From Aromatoleum anaerobium (lineage in GTDB: Bacteria > Pseudomonadota > Gammaproteobacteria > Burkholderiales > Rhodocyclaceae), in the NCBI RefSeq assembly GCF_012910705.2, contig NZ_WTVG02000034.1, positions 1 to 64,000 of the forward strand: a stretch of DNA of 64,000 nucleotides. The letters run 5' to 3'. The position numbers were made by a program, and so were the translations under genes. The notes beneath the pieces were generated by a model that saw nothing but the letters and a program-made list of their open reading frames with translations, made no database searches and was not told the origin of the DNA. Positions 42,547 through 51,194 of the stretch are shown one piece after another. The first letter of the stretch is position 1, and each line of letters opens with the position of its first letter.

Positions 42547-42762
42547 ATGCCGATACTTCGACGCTTTCCTGCGTCACGCGTACTGATGTATGCCGGTGAT
42601 CACCTGCTTCCCCACGTCGATGTCAAATTGCGCGCTGGACGGGAAGGCACGGTGGACATCGCCTCACTTGAGATCAAGGGCCGCACTGCGCCACGCGAGA
42701 TCAAGGAGGAGTTGGATCGAAACCAACCGGGCATTCCTGCTCGGCGAATGGCGGAGGTATAA
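42547..42762 (+). CDS. DUF4160-like protein, partner of DUF2442 (copy 2)
   Basis: This 71-residue protein begins MPILRRFPASRVLMYAGDHL, then LPHVDVKLRAGREGTVDIAS, a DUF4160-like pattern of strands around a conserved His. It ends 3 bases before the GTG of the DUF2442 gene. From 42624 onward it lies in the exact repeat; copy 1 has lost its beginning. The pair is presumed toxin-antitoxin-like from context. Family membership is weaker than for the gene at 1168. Confidence 0.6.
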   Translation: MPILRRFPASRVLMYAGDHLLPHVDVKLRAGREGTVDIASLEIKGRTAPREIKEELDRNQPGIPARRMAEV

Positions 42763-43338
42763 CCCGTGAGCAACTACTTTTTCCCCAAGCTGTTGGCTGT
42801 GGAAGCCCTCGCCCCTTATCGCCTGCGCACGAACTGGAGCACCGGCGAGTCGCTGGAGGTCGATGTAGAAGGCGTATTGCGTTCAATCTCCCCGCTCACC
42901 GCCATCCTCAACCCGGAGGTGTTTGCCCGGGTTCATGTCGGCGAATGGGGTAACAGCGTCGAATGGATCGACGAGGAGTTCGGTGCGGACAACGTCTACG
43001 CCTGGGCCAAGGAACAGGCCGGCGATGTCAGCCATCAGATGTTCGACGAGTGGATGCACCGCAACGCGTTGTCGCTCAACACGGCGGCCGAGGCCCTGGG
43101 CATCAGCCGTCGCATGGTCAGCTACTACCGCACGGCGCACAAAGCCATCCCGCGTGCGATCTGGCTGGCCTGCCTCGGCTGGGAAGCGACCCGACCAAAG
43201 ACCAAGACGCTTCCGCGTGCTTTGCCCACGGCTCGCGAGTATGCAGCACTCCACGCTTGACGAAAACGGACCTCTGCGATCCCACCGCGAGCGGTGCCTT
43301 GTTTGGTCGCGACTGGCCCGGTGCGCGCGCTGTAGGTG
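42624..43338 (+). repeat. 715-bp exact direct repeat, copy 2 (partner 38645-39359)
   Basis: This copy has the intact surroundings: a full DUF4160-like gene on the left and a full vanZ-like gene on the right. It is therefore likely the source of copy 1. Identity with copy 1 appears complete. Homologous recombination between the copies would delete or invert the ~4-kb module region between them; as they are direct repeats, deletion or amplification is expected. Confidence 0.92.
42766..43260 (+). CDS. DUF2442 protein with C-terminal helix-turn-helix (copy 2)
   Basis: This 164-residue protein is identical to the one at 38787. DUF2442 fold (~1-80) and the helix-turn-helix segment [20 protein letters not shown] are followed by a Pro/Thr-rich tail. 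GTG 42766 follows the DUF4160 stop by 3 bases, with GGAGGT at 42753-42758. This copy has an intact partner, so it is the likelier functional one. The helix-turn-helix suggests that it represses its own operon. Confidence 0.83.
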   Translation: MSNYFFPKLLAVEALAPYRLRTNWSTGESLEVDVEGVLRSISPLTAILNPEVFARVHVGEWGNSVEWIDEEFGADNVYAWAKEQAGDVSHQMFDEWMHRNALSLNTAAEALGISRRMVSYYRTAHKAIPRAIWLACLGWEATRPKTKTLPRALPTAREYAALHA

Positions 43339-43683
43339 ATGCGTAGCGCGGTGTTTGTGTTCGCGTGCCTGGCGGTGGCGGTGTTGTCGCTGCTGCCCGG
43401 CACGGCGCTGCCGCCGGTGGCGTTCAACGTGTGGGACAAGGCGCAGCACGCCGCCGCCTTTGCGGCGCTGGCCGCGCTGGGCCTGTGGGCGTTTCCGCGC
43501 CAGCCGGTGGCGGTGGTGGGGGCCTTGCTGGGGTATGGCGTGTTGATCGAGCTGGCCCAAGGCGCCACCGGCTGGCGCTACGGCGACTGGCACGATTGGC
43601 TGGCCGATGCGGTGGGGGTGACGCTGGGCTGGGCGGCGTGGCGCTGCGGCGGGGTTGTGCGGGGAAGGATGGGCGTGGCGTAG
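43339..43683 (+). CDS. VanZ-like membrane protein
   Basis: This 114-residue protein has three to four hydrophobic segments and the VanZ-family signatures FNVWDKAQHAAAFAALAALG and GYGVLIELAQGATGWRYGDW, then HDWLADAVGVTLGW. The conserved H/E/D residues of the membrane face are present. The VanZ-family function is mostly unknown; the namesake gives low-level teicoplanin resistance. Such genes frequently lie near polysaccharide export genes. ATG 43339 follows GTG 43336 directly. Confidence 0.82.
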   Translation: MRSAVFVFACLAVAVLSLLPGTALPPVAFNVWDKAQHAAAFAALAALGLWAFPRQPVAVVGALLGYGVLIELAQGATGWRYGDWHDWLADAVGVTLGWAAWRCGGVVRGRMGVA

Positions 43684-43723
43684 CGGCTACAATCGGGGCT
43701 TCGCTGTTCCGGAGCCGGCCCTC

Positions 43724-45301
43724 ATGTCCCGCAAGAAGCTGCCCATCGGTATTCAGACCTTCGCACGCATTCGCGAGGATGGCTGTTATTACGTCGACAA
43801 GACGGGCTTCGCGCTGCAGCTGATCGAGGAAGGCAATTACTACTTCCTGTCGCGCCCGCGGCGCTTTGGCAAGAGCTTGCTGCTCGACACGCTGGCCGAG
43901 CTGTTCGAGGGGAATGAGCCGCTGTTTCGCGGGCTGGCGGCGCATGGGAAATGGGACTGGACCCGGCGGTTTCCGGTGCTGCGGATCAGCTTTGGCGATG
44001 GGGTGTTGCAAAGCCGCGCGGCGCTGGATGAGCGGATCGACGAACTCTTGACGGAAAACGAGCAGCGACTGGGTTTGAGCGTCGAGCGCGCCAGCGTTGC
44101 CGGCCGCTTCGGGGCGCTGATTCGCCAGGCCGGGCAGGTGCATGGCCAGCGGGTGGTGGTGCTGGTCGATGAGTACGACAAGCCGATCCTGGACAACCTG
44201 ACCCGGCCCGAGATCGCGCGCGAGATGCGCGACGGGTTGCGCAACCTGTATTCGGTGATCAAGGGCCAGGATGCCCACATCCGCTTCGCGATGCTCACCG
44301 GGGTGTCGAAGTTCAGCAAGGTGAGTTTGTTCTCGGGGCTGAACAACCTCAACGACATCACCCTGGATGAACGCTACTCGGCCCTCTGTGGCTATACCGA
44401 CGAGGACGTCGACACGGTGTTCGCCCCGGAGCTGCCCGGGCTGGATCGGGACGAGATCCGCGCCTGGTACAACGGCTACAACTGGACGGGGACATCGGTC
44501 CATAACCCGTTCGATCTGTTGTTGCTGTTCCAGAAGCGGCAGTTCCGGCCGTTCTGGTTCGAGACGGGGACGCCGACTTTTCTGGTCGATTTGCTGACGG
44601 CACGGCGTACCTTTACGCCGGACCTGGAAAGGGTGGTGGCGCTCGAGTCGCTGCTCTCGAGCTTCGATGTCGACCGGATTCCGACCGAGGCGCTGATGTT
44701 CCAGGCGGGCTATCTGACCATCGATTCGGTGCGCTATCTGCCCGGCCTGATGCAGCTGACGCTGCGCTACCCGAACCTGGAGGTGCGCAGCAGCCTCAAC
44801 AATGCCCTGCTGGAGGTGCTCTCCGACGACCCGGCGCGACACGGCGTGCACCTGCCCCAGCTCTACGACCTGCTGACGGCAAACGATTTCCCCGGCCTGC
44901 AGCAGCTGTTTACCGCCTTCTTCGCCAGCATTCCGCACGACTGGTACCGCAACAACCCGATCGCCCAGTACGAGGGCTACTACGCCAGCGTGTTCTACAG
45001 CCACTTCGCCGCGCTGGGGCTGGATATTCGGCTGGAGGATGTGACGAATCGCGGTCGGATCGACATGGTGGTGCTGTTCAACCGCAACGTCTATCTGTTC
45101 GAGTTCAAGGTGGTGGAGCTGGTGCCCGAAGGCAAGGCGCTGCAGCAGCTGCGCGACCGCGCCTACGCCGACAAGTACCGCGCCCGCGGTGAGCCGATCC
45201 ACCTGATTGGGGTGGAGTTCAGCCGCGACAGCCGCAGTGTGGTGGGGTTCGAGGTCGAGCGGGTCGATGCGGCCTCCCAACATGGAAGCATCCATTCGTA
45301 G
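43724..45301 (+). CDS. AAA-ATPase-like protein with C-terminal PDDEXK nuclease (DUF1703 type)
   Basis: This 525-residue protein has the YYVDKTGFALQLIEEGNYYF, then LSRPRRFGKSLLLDTLAELF start (P-loop-like RPRRFGKS, 44-51) and VVVLVDEYDKPILDN as Walker B. A C-terminal restriction-like nuclease part has NRGRIDMVVLFNRNVYLFEF, then KVVE, with the D...ExK residues. The family (AAA-ATPase_like plus PDDEXK_9) is common in Bacteroidetes and scattered in Proteobacteria. It is suspected of defence or mobile-element roles; the function is not established. It looks complete. Confidence 0.83.
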   Translation: MSRKKLPIGIQTFARIREDGCYYVDKTGFALQLIEEGNYYFLSRPRRFGKSLLLDTLAELFEGNEPLFRGLAAHGKWDWTRRFPVLRISFGDGVLQSRAALDERIDELLTENEQRLGLSVERASVAGRFGALIRQAGQVHGQRVVVLVDEYDKPILDNLTRPEIAREMRDGLRNLYSVIKGQDAHIRFAMLTGVSKFSKVSLFSGLNNLNDITLDERYSALCGYTDEDVDTVFAPELPGLDRDEIRAWYNGYNWTGTSVHNPFDLLLLFQKRQFRPFWFETGTPTFLVDLLTARRTFTPDLERVVALESLLSSFDVDRIPTEALMFQAGYLTIDSVRYLPGLMQLTLRYPNLEVRSSLNNALLEVLSDDPARHGVHLPQLYDLLTANDFPGLQQLFTAFFASIPHDWYRNNPIAQYEGYYASVFYSHFAALGLDIRLEDVTNRGRIDMVVLFNRNVYLFEFKVVELVPEGKALQQLRDRAYADKYRARGEPIHLIGVEFSRDSRSVVGFEVERVDAASQHGSIHS

Positions 45302-45357
45302 CGAAAGCCATTCGCCCTCGTTCGCCACGCTGCGCAAGTACGTTTTGATGCGTTTGC

Positions 45358-45395
45358 TATGATTGTACAAATCAAAGTCAGAAGTTTAGATTTGT
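45358..45395 (+). promoter_or_regulatory. promoter-like box and inverted repeat before the DUF4143 ATPase gene
   Basis: TATGAT at 45358-45363 resembles a -10 box, and a perfect 7-bp inverted repeat ACAAATC (45367-45373) / GATTTGT (45389-45395) lies between it and ATG 45400. The region is AT-rich in a GC-rich window. No convincing -35 is seen. It may bind a regulator. Confidence 0.4.
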
Positions 45396-45399
45396 AAAA

Positions 45400-46578
45400 A
45401 TGATTCCTCGCCGTGCTCTTGCAACCCTTCATCGTCTGGCAAAGGGCTTTCCGGTGCTTGCCTTGACAGGCCCCCGGCAGGCCGGGAAGACGACGCTGGC
45501 GCGGCTCGCCTTCCCCGCCAAAAACTACGTCTCGCTCGAGAATCCGGACGAACGCGCGTTCGCTGGGGAGGACCCGAGGAGGTTCCTGCAACGCTTTCCG
45601 GACGGCGCGATTCTGGACGAAGTGCAGCGGTGCCCGGCGCTGCTTTCGTGGCTGCAGGGGATGGTTGATGGCCGCCGGCGCATGGGCGATTTTGTCCTTA
45701 CCGGTTCGCAGCAATTCGAGCTGATATCGGGCATGACGCAGTCGTTGGCGGGGCGCGTGGGGCGGGTCGAGCTGCTGGCACTTTCGGCGGCGGAGCTCGA
45801 GCTTGCCGGACGCCTGCCCGATACCCTGGAGGGGTGCTTGTGGCGAGGGGGCTACCCGGCGCTCTATGATCGGGAGCTGGCGCCCGGTGACTGGTTTGCG
45901 AATTATGTCGCCACCTACGTGGAACGGGATGTGCGCCAGTTGATTGCGGTGCGTGACCTGGTGCAGTTCCAGCGGTTCGTGAAGATGTGTGCGGCGCGCT
46001 CGGGTCAGTTGCTGAATCTGACGTCGCTGGGGGCGGACTGCGGTGTTTCGGCAGTGACCGCACGGGAGTGGTTGTCGGTGCTGGAAGCGAGCTATCTGGT
46101 GATGAGGATGCCACCTTACCATCGTAATTTCGGCAAACGGTTGGTCAGGACACCCAAGCTCTACTTTCTGGATGTGGGGCTTATGGCTTGGTTGCTCGGC
46201 ATCCGCAACGCGGACGAGATCGAAACGCATGCGGTGCGAGGGGCATTGTTCGAATCGTGGGTGGTGTCCGAACTGGCCAAGGAGCGGCTGAATGCTGGCG
46301 AGCCGCTCGACTTGTATTTTTGGCGCGACCACATCGGGCATGAAGTCGACGTCGTGTTCGAGACGCCGGCGGGCTTGCAGGCGGTGGAGATCAAGTCGGG
46401 GGCGACGTTTGCGTCCGACTGGCCGGGCCCGATACGCAAGTGGCAGGCGCTGGCCGGTGATGCCACGCCGTTGCCATGGATCGTCTTCGGTGGTGAGGGC
46501 GATTACGAACGGCAGGGATGCAGAGTTCTTGGCTGGCGGGATCTGGTGCAGCAGACAGCTGCACCCAGTAACGAATGA
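45400..46578 (+). CDS. AAA_14/DUF4143 ATPase
   Basis: This 392-residue protein has Walker A GPRQAGKT (24-31), Walker B AILDEVQRCP, a sensor-like FVLTGSQQFELISGM, and the C-terminal DUF4143 domain with FRDH-like FWRDHIGHEVDVVFETPAGL, then QAVEIKSGAT. The last motif (D...E-K) is typical of a restriction-like nuclease core. These proteins are common, often strain-specific, and without a settled role. The preceding AT-rich promoter suggests its own transcript. It looks intact. Confidence 0.86.
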   Translation: MIPRRALATLHRLAKGFPVLALTGPRQAGKTTLARLAFPAKNYVSLENPDERAFAGEDPRRFLQRFPDGAILDEVQRCPALLSWLQGMVDGRRRMGDFVLTGSQQFELISGMTQSLAGRVGRVELLALSAAELELAGRLPDTLEGCLWRGGYPALYDRELAPGDWFANYVATYVERDVRQLIAVRDLVQFQRFVKMCAARSGQLLNLTSLGADCGVSAVTAREWLSVLEASYLVMRMPPYHRNFGKRLVRTPKLYFLDVGLMAWLLGIRNADEIETHAVRGALFESWVVSELAKERLNAGEPLDLYFWRDHIGHEVDVVFETPAGLQAVEIKSGATFASDWPGPIRKWQALAGDATPLPWIVFGGEGDYERQGCRVLGWRDLVQQTAAPSNE

Positions 46579-46599
46579 CGTCTGGAAGGTTGTGATCGG

Positions 46600-48147
46600 A
46601 TGAATGGTTTGACGATGGACGGGACGGGGCAGCGGTCGGCGGGCTGGGTGGCGTGGGTCGCGGGCTTGATGCTGGTGTTCGCGCCGCTGGTGCGCGGGGC
46701 GAACCGGCCGCTCGCGTTGCTGGCGCTGGAACTGCTGGCGCTGTTGCTGCTGGCGGGCGCGGTGGCGCGGCCGGTGTTCATGGAGCGGCTGTCGCGGCCG
46801 TTGCTGCTGGCGTTGGCGATGATGGTCGCGGTGCCGTTGCTGCAGCTCGCGCCGCTGCCGTTCGAACTCGGGGCGACGCTGCCGGGGCACGGAGCGTATG
46901 CCGTCGCGCAGTTGGAAGCGGGGGCGGCGCCGGAGTGGCTGGCGCTGTCGACGGTGCCTTATCTCACCGAGCAGGCGCTGTGGGCGCTGCTGCCGCCGCT
47001 GGCGGTGTTCCTGGTCGTGGTCGGGCTGGACGAGGCGCAGGTGCGGCGGCTGGTGATGGTGTTTGTCGCGGTCGCGGTGTTCCAGGCGGTGATGGGCCTG
47101 ATGCAGTACGGCGCGGGGCCGGAATCCGCGCTGCGCTTCGGTTACGAGTCGTCCGGCGATAGCGCGATCGGCACCTATGCGAACCGCGGTCACCTCGCGG
47201 GCCTGCTGCTGATGGCGCTGCCGATCGGCCTCGCGCTGCTCGCGTCGACAATCTTTTCGCTGGACGAATCGGCGAGCCGCCGCCAGCGGCGGGGCGGGGC
47301 GCTGCACCGGCTGAAGGCGCTCGTCGGCGGCGAGGGCGAGATGAACCGCACGGCCGTGTATGCGGCGGTGTGCGTCGCGCTCCTGCTCGGCATCGTGTTC
47401 GCGCGCTCGCGTAGCGGGATCGCGCTCGGCATGGTCGGCGTGGTGCTGTCGGCGGTGGTGCTGATGCGCAATTTCGGCGCCGGTTTTGCGACGCGCATGG
47501 TCGGCGCGGTGTCGGCGCTCGGGGTCGCGCTGGCGGTGGCGGTCGGGCTCGCACCGGTGTTCGCGCGCTTCGCGCAGGACGCGACGGCAGATGCACGCTG
47601 GCCGATCCTCGACGCGACGCTGGAGGCGGCGTTGGCGTTCTTCCCGTTCGGCAGCGGCATGGGGACTTTTCCGGCGGTGATCCGGGCGTTCCATCCGGCT
47701 GAAATCGGCGGCGAAGCCTACATCAACCACGCGCACAACGACTTCGCCGAGTGGTGGATGGAAGGCGGCGTGCCGGCGCTCGTGCTGATGCTGACGCTGG
47801 CGGCGATCTACCTGCTGCGCTGGCGCGCGGTGTGGGCGGTGCGCAACTGGCGGCCGCTGCACATGATGCAGGTCGGCGCGGGGCTGGGCGTGCTGCTGAT
47901 CCTGCTGTTCGGGCTGACGGACTACAACCTGCGCATTCCCGCGAATGCGATGTACTTCGCGTTCCTCGCGGCGGTGTTCTTCCACCCCGGCGAGCGGGAG
48001 CGGGTGCGCCGGCGCGGGGAGCGTCGTCGGCCGGCAGCGGTTGCGGAACCTGTCGCCGCGCAGGCGAGGGCGGAGCCTGTCGTGCCGCCGGGGACCCGGG
48101 CGGGGGAGGCCGGCGCGGGAGCGCGGCGCAATCCGTTTGCGGATTGA
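46600..48147 (+). CDS. O-antigen ligase/polymerase-like membrane protein
   Basis: This 515-residue protein has ~10-12 hydrophobic segments and the Wzy_C domain pattern: GTYANRGHLAGLLLMALPIG, FARSRSGIALGMVGVVL, and the large periplasmic loop ending INHAHNDFAEWWMEGGVPAL. The H-x-D/N-F/Y-E motif is characteristic of WaaL/PglL-type ligases. It could ligate the polysaccharide to lipid A or another carrier, or serve exopolysaccharide export. The C-terminal ~40 residues are an Ala/Arg-rich tail. It is outside the main cluster. Confidence 0.83.
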   Translation: MNGLTMDGTGQRSAGWVAWVAGLMLVFAPLVRGANRPLALLALELLALLLLAGAVARPVFMERLSRPLLLALAMMVAVPLLQLAPLPFELGATLPGHGAYAVAQLEAGAAPEWLALSTVPYLTEQALWALLPPLAVFLVVVGLDEAQVRRLVMVFVAVAVFQAVMGLMQYGAGPESALRFGYESSGDSAIGTYANRGHLAGLLLMALPIGLALLASTIFSLDESASRRQRRGGALHRLKALVGGEGEMNRTAVYAAVCVALLLGIVFARSRSGIALGMVGVVLSAVVLMRNFGAGFATRMVGAVSALGVALAVAVGLAPVFARFAQDATADARWPILDATLEAALAFFPFGSGMGTFPAVIRAFHPAEIGGEAYINHAHNDFAEWWMEGGVPALVLMLTLAAIYLLRWRAVWAVRNWRPLHMMQVGAGLGVLLILLFGLTDYNLRIPANAMYFAFLAAVFFHPGERERVRRRGERRRPAAVAEPVAAQARAEPVVPPGTRAGEAGAGARRNPFAD

Positions 48148-48174
48148 GCGTGGAGCCGGAAGCACTACGCGCCG

Positions 48175-48199
48175 TGGGATATACTTCCGCCGTATCCCA
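48175..48199 (+). promoter_or_regulatory. inverted-repeat operator before vapBC (second pair)
   Basis: Perfect 7-bp arms TGGGATA (48175-48181) and TATCCCA (48193-48199) are separated by 11 bases and lie 21 bases before ATG 48221. Position and symmetry fit an antitoxin binding site. No -35/-10 pair is assigned. Confidence 0.55.
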
Positions 48200-48220
48200 T
48201 TCCATGAACTGGAGACTTCC

Positions 48221-48454
48221 ATGACCACAAGCACCGTCTTCACGAATAATCGCAGCCAGGCCGTGCGACTGCCGGCAGACATGCGCTTGCCCGCGAACGT
48301 CAAGCAAGTGGACATCCGCGCCCGCGGGTTGGAGCGAATCATCGCGCCGCTGGGCCATACGTGGGATTCGTTCTTCATCGATGGGCCGCAGGTTGCCGAC
48401 GATTTCATGGAAACCCGCGCCAGCCAGGAACAGCAGGAACGCGAAGCCCTCTGA
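48221..48454 (+). CDS. vapB: VapB antitoxin, AbrB/SpoVT type
   Basis: This 77-residue protein begins TTSTVFTNNRSQAVRLPADM, the swapped-hairpin AbrB-like DNA-binding fold of VapB. ERIIAPLGHTWDSFFIDG and a Glu-rich end should occupy the VapC active site. ACTGGAGACTTCC gives the ribosome site. The stop TGA overlaps the VapC ATG by one base, as in most enteric-type vapBC pairs. The inverted repeat upstream supports autoregulation. Confidence 0.88.
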   Translation: MTTSTVFTNNRSQAVRLPADMRLPANVKQVDIRARGLERIIAPLGHTWDSFFIDGPQVADDFMETRASQEQQEREAL

Positions 48455-48855
48455 TGCTGCGCTATCTGCTCGATACGAACATCGTGATCTACGTGATCAA
48501 GCGCCGGCCACTGTCCGCATTGGCACTGTTCAACGAGAACGCGGGACATATGGCGATCTCGTCGATCACCCTCGCAGAGCTGATGCACGGCGCCGAGAAA
48601 AGCAACGCGCCGGGACGTTCGCTTGCCGCCGTAGAGGATTTTTGCAGCCGCCTCGAGGTGCTGCCCTACGGTCCGAAGGCCGCAATGCACTATGGCAACA
48701 TCCGCGCACGACTCGAGTCTCGCGGCCAGACAATCGGTGTCAATGACCTGCACATCGCGGCCCACGCACGCAGCGAGGGTCTGACGCTCGTGTCGAACAA
48801 CTTGCGCGAGTTCGAGCGGGTGGAAGCATTGCAACTGGCGAACTGGGCAGTCTGA
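48454..48855 (+). CDS. vapC: VapC PIN-domain toxin
   Basis: This 133-residue protein begins MLRYLLDTNIVIYVIKRRPL, typical of the VapC subgroup that cleaves initiator tRNA. ISSITLAELMHGAEKS supplies the conserved Glu, and VNDLHIAAHARSEGLTLVSN supplies further acidic residues. All catalytic positions seem intact. The target is inferred from similarity to enteric VapC. A short gap (48856-48939) separates it from the convergent LysR gene. Confidence 0.9.
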   Translation: MLRYLLDTNIVIYVIKRRPLSALALFNENAGHMAISSITLAELMHGAEKSNAPGRSLAAVEDFCSRLEVLPYGPKAAMHYGNIRARLESRGQTIGVNDLHIAAHARSEGLTLVSNNLREFERVEALQLANWAV

Positions 48856-48939
48856 GAAATGACGCTGCGGAAAATGGGAGACGTCGTCGTGCCCGACATC
48901 CCTGGAGGGGGCAGCCGAAGCCGCGTTCGCCCCGCTTCC

Positions 48940-49830
48940 TCAGCTGCGTAGCTGGCGGGCGAACAGGGCTGCCAGGGGGCGGGCGGCAACGCTCAGCGGC
49001 ACGCCGCGCAGGGTCAGGATGCCGAGCGACATCGCGGGCGGCAGCGGTTCGACGGCAAACTGCTGCAGCCCGGCACCGAACAGGGAATCGCCGATCAGCC
49101 TCGTCGGACCGAAGCCGATGTGGTCAGTGCGACGCATCAGTTCCAGCATCAGCATTGGCGAGGCGCAGCGCACCGTGTGGGCCGGCACCTCGATGCCCTG
49201 GGCTTCGAGCCAGCGTATGAGATGGTTGCCCTGGCTGGCCTCGGTGAGATTGAGCACCCAGCTGGCTCCCCGCAACTCGTCCCAGCTGCGCGCCTTCTGC
49301 AGGGGATGGCCGACGCGGCCGGCGGGCGCAGCCGGGACCTCCGCCAACGCCTCGAATTCGATCTCGTACGGCAGGTCGCCCGGATTGGCCAGCGCGACGG
49401 CGAAATCGAGCCGCCCTTCGATGAGGCCGGGCAACACGTTCGTCAGGAGTCCTTCCTCCAGACTCAGCGCGGCATCGGGCTGGATGCGGCGAAAATCGCC
49501 CAGCACGCGCGGCAGCACCAATGCCGCCACGAGCGGCGTCAGCGCGATTGCGATGCGCGCCCCCGCGCCGCCGCGCAACAGGCGGATTTCCTCCCGGGCC
49601 TTGTCCAGCGTCGCCAGGGCGAGGCGCGCACGCACCAGCAGCGCACGACCTGCCGGGGTGAAATCCACCCCCCTGTAACTGCGCGTCAACAGTTCGGCGC
49701 CGACGTCTTCCTCGAGCTCGCGCAGCGCCTTCGTCAGCGCGCTCTGGCTGAGATTCATCGCGCGTGCCGCAGCGCGGATCGAACCCGCTTCGGCGACCTG
49801 GACGAGCGCCTTGAGCTGGTGGTCCTTCAT
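48940..49830 (-). CDS. LysR-family transcriptional regulator
   Basis: This 296-residue protein has an N-terminal winged helix-turn-helix (MKDHQLKALVQVAEAGSIRA, then AARAMNLSQSALTKALRELE) and a C-terminal periplasmic-binding-like effector domain. It is read leftwards. It diverges from the M20 amidohydrolase/MHS transporter operon (gap ~81 bp), so it most likely controls that operon in response to its substrate. The effector is unknown. No clear T-N11-A operator was picked out. Confidence 0.9.
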   Translation of the reverse strand: MKDHQLKALVQVAEAGSIRAAARAMNLSQSALTKALRELEEDVGAELLTRSYRGVDFTPAGRALLVRARLALATLDKAREEIRLLRGGAGARIAIALTPLVAALVLPRVLGDFRRIQPDAALSLEEGLLTNVLPGLIEGRLDFAVALANPGDLPYEIEFEALAEVPAAPAGRVGHPLQKARSWDELRGASWVLNLTEASQGNHLIRWLEAQGIEVPAHTVRCASPMLMLELMRRTDHIGFGPTRLIGDSLFGAGLQQFAVEPLPPAMSLGILTLRGVPLSVAARPLAALFARQLRS

Positions 49831-49911
49831 CGCGTGAGGTGATTACCTTGGGTTGTCATTGCGGAAAAAGTACTGCCTTCCGTCGTTCACTGCAAATCCT
49901 ATTATCGACTC

Positions 49912-51120
49912 ATGAACATCGTTGATCGATTCCTCCCCGACGAAGCCGCGATGAAGACCTGGCGGCGCACGATCCACCAGCAGCCTGAACTCGGCTTCAA
50001 CGAAGTCGCGACCAGCCGCCTGGTCGCCGAGTGCCTCGCGCAATGGGGCTTCGAGGTGCATGGCGGCATCGCGGCGACCGGCGTCGTTGGCACCCTGAGC
50101 TGGGGGCAGGGCGGCCCGCGTCTGGGCCTGCGGGCCGACATGGACGCGCTGCCGATCCAGGAACAGACCGGCCTGGCGTGGGCGAGCCGCACGCCGGGCC
50201 AGATGCACGCCTGCGGCCACGACGGCCACACCGCGATGCTGCTCGGCGCCGCGGAAGTCTTCGGGCGCATGCACAGGGAAGGGCGCCTGCCGGGGAGCGG
50301 TGCGCTCAATCTCATCTTCCAGCCTGCCGAAGAACTGGGCGGTGGGGGCGGGGCGAAGCGCATGCTCGACGAGGGCCTGTTCGAACGCTTCCCGTGCGAC
50401 GCGATCTTCGCAATGCACAACTATCCCGGCGTCCCGACAGGCCACTTCCGCTTCCGCGCCGGCCCCTTCATGGCTTCCTCCGACAAGGTGCTGATCCGCT
50501 TTACGGGCAAGGGCGGCCACGGCGCGCTGCCGCACATGGCGGCCGACCCGACGCTGCCCGCTGCGGCGACGGTGCTCGCGCTGCAGGGCATCGTCGGACG
50601 CAACGTCGATCCGGTCGACATGGCCGTCATCAGCGTGGGGCGCATCGCGGCGGGTAACACCTACAACGTGATCCCGGAGATGGCCGAGATCGAACTGAGC
50701 GTGCGCGCCCTGCGACCCGAGGTGCGCGATCTCCTCGAAGCGCGCATTCGGGCGCTCGTCGCGGGGCAGGCGGCGTCCTTCGGGGTGGGCTGCGACGTGC
50801 ACTACGAGCGCGGCTATCCGGTGCTGGTGAACAGCGCAGCCGAGACGCGCCTCGCCGTGGAGGTCGCTCGCGAACTGGCCGGCGACGCGCAAGTGGATGA
50901 TGAGGCCGCGCCGCTGAGCGGCAGCGAGGATTTCGCCTTCATGCTGCAGCAGGTGCCCGGCTGTTATCTGCTGATTGGCAACGGCGACAACGGTTTCGGC
51001 GGGGGTGAGCACCTCGGGCCGTGCAGCGTGCATAACCCGCATTACGACTTCAATGACGCCTGCCTGGCACCCGGCGCCGCCTTCTGGGTGGCACTCGCCG
51101 GACGTTTCTTTGGCGCGTGA
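49912..51120 (+). CDS. M20-family amidohydrolase (hippurate hydrolase/N-acyl amino acid hydrolase type)
   Basis: This 402-residue zinc peptidase-like enzyme has RRTIHQQPELGFNE, GLRADMDALPIQEQTG and MHACGHDGHTAMLLGAA (metal-binding Cys/His/Asp), then IFQPAEELGGGGGAKRML and EDFAFMLQQVPG. It should cleave N-acyl or N-aroyl amino acids in the cytosol. It is followed by an MHS transporter, so the pair likely imports and degrades one such compound. ATG 49912 has no strong ribosome site; TATTAT at 49900 may be part of the promoter. Confidence 0.9.
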   Translation: MNIVDRFLPDEAAMKTWRRTIHQQPELGFNEVATSRLVAECLAQWGFEVHGGIAATGVVGTLSWGQGGPRLGLRADMDALPIQEQTGLAWASRTPGQMHACGHDGHTAMLLGAAEVFGRMHREGRLPGSGALNLIFQPAEELGGGGGAKRMLDEGLFERFPCDAIFAMHNYPGVPTGHFRFRAGPFMASSDKVLIRFTGKGGHGALPHMAADPTLPAAATVLALQGIVGRNVDPVDMAVISVGRIAAGNTYNVIPEMAEIELSVRALRPEVRDLLEARIRALVAGQAASFGVGCDVHYERGYPVLVNSAAETRLAVEVARELAGDAQVDDEAAPLSGSEDFAFMLQQVPGCYLLIGNGDNGFGGGEHLGPCSVHNPHYDFNDACLAPGAAFWVALAGRFFGA

Positions 51121-51194
51121 AGGGTATCCGCCACGGGCATTCACAAGCCGCATTCAAAACGATAAATACCGCACTACCGGAGGAGACGAGACCC

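Noticed and set aside
45163-48834. Very long minus-strand frame of over 1200 codons
   Set aside because: It lies opposite four well-supported + strand genes, is extremely Arg/His/Gln-rich and has no domain.
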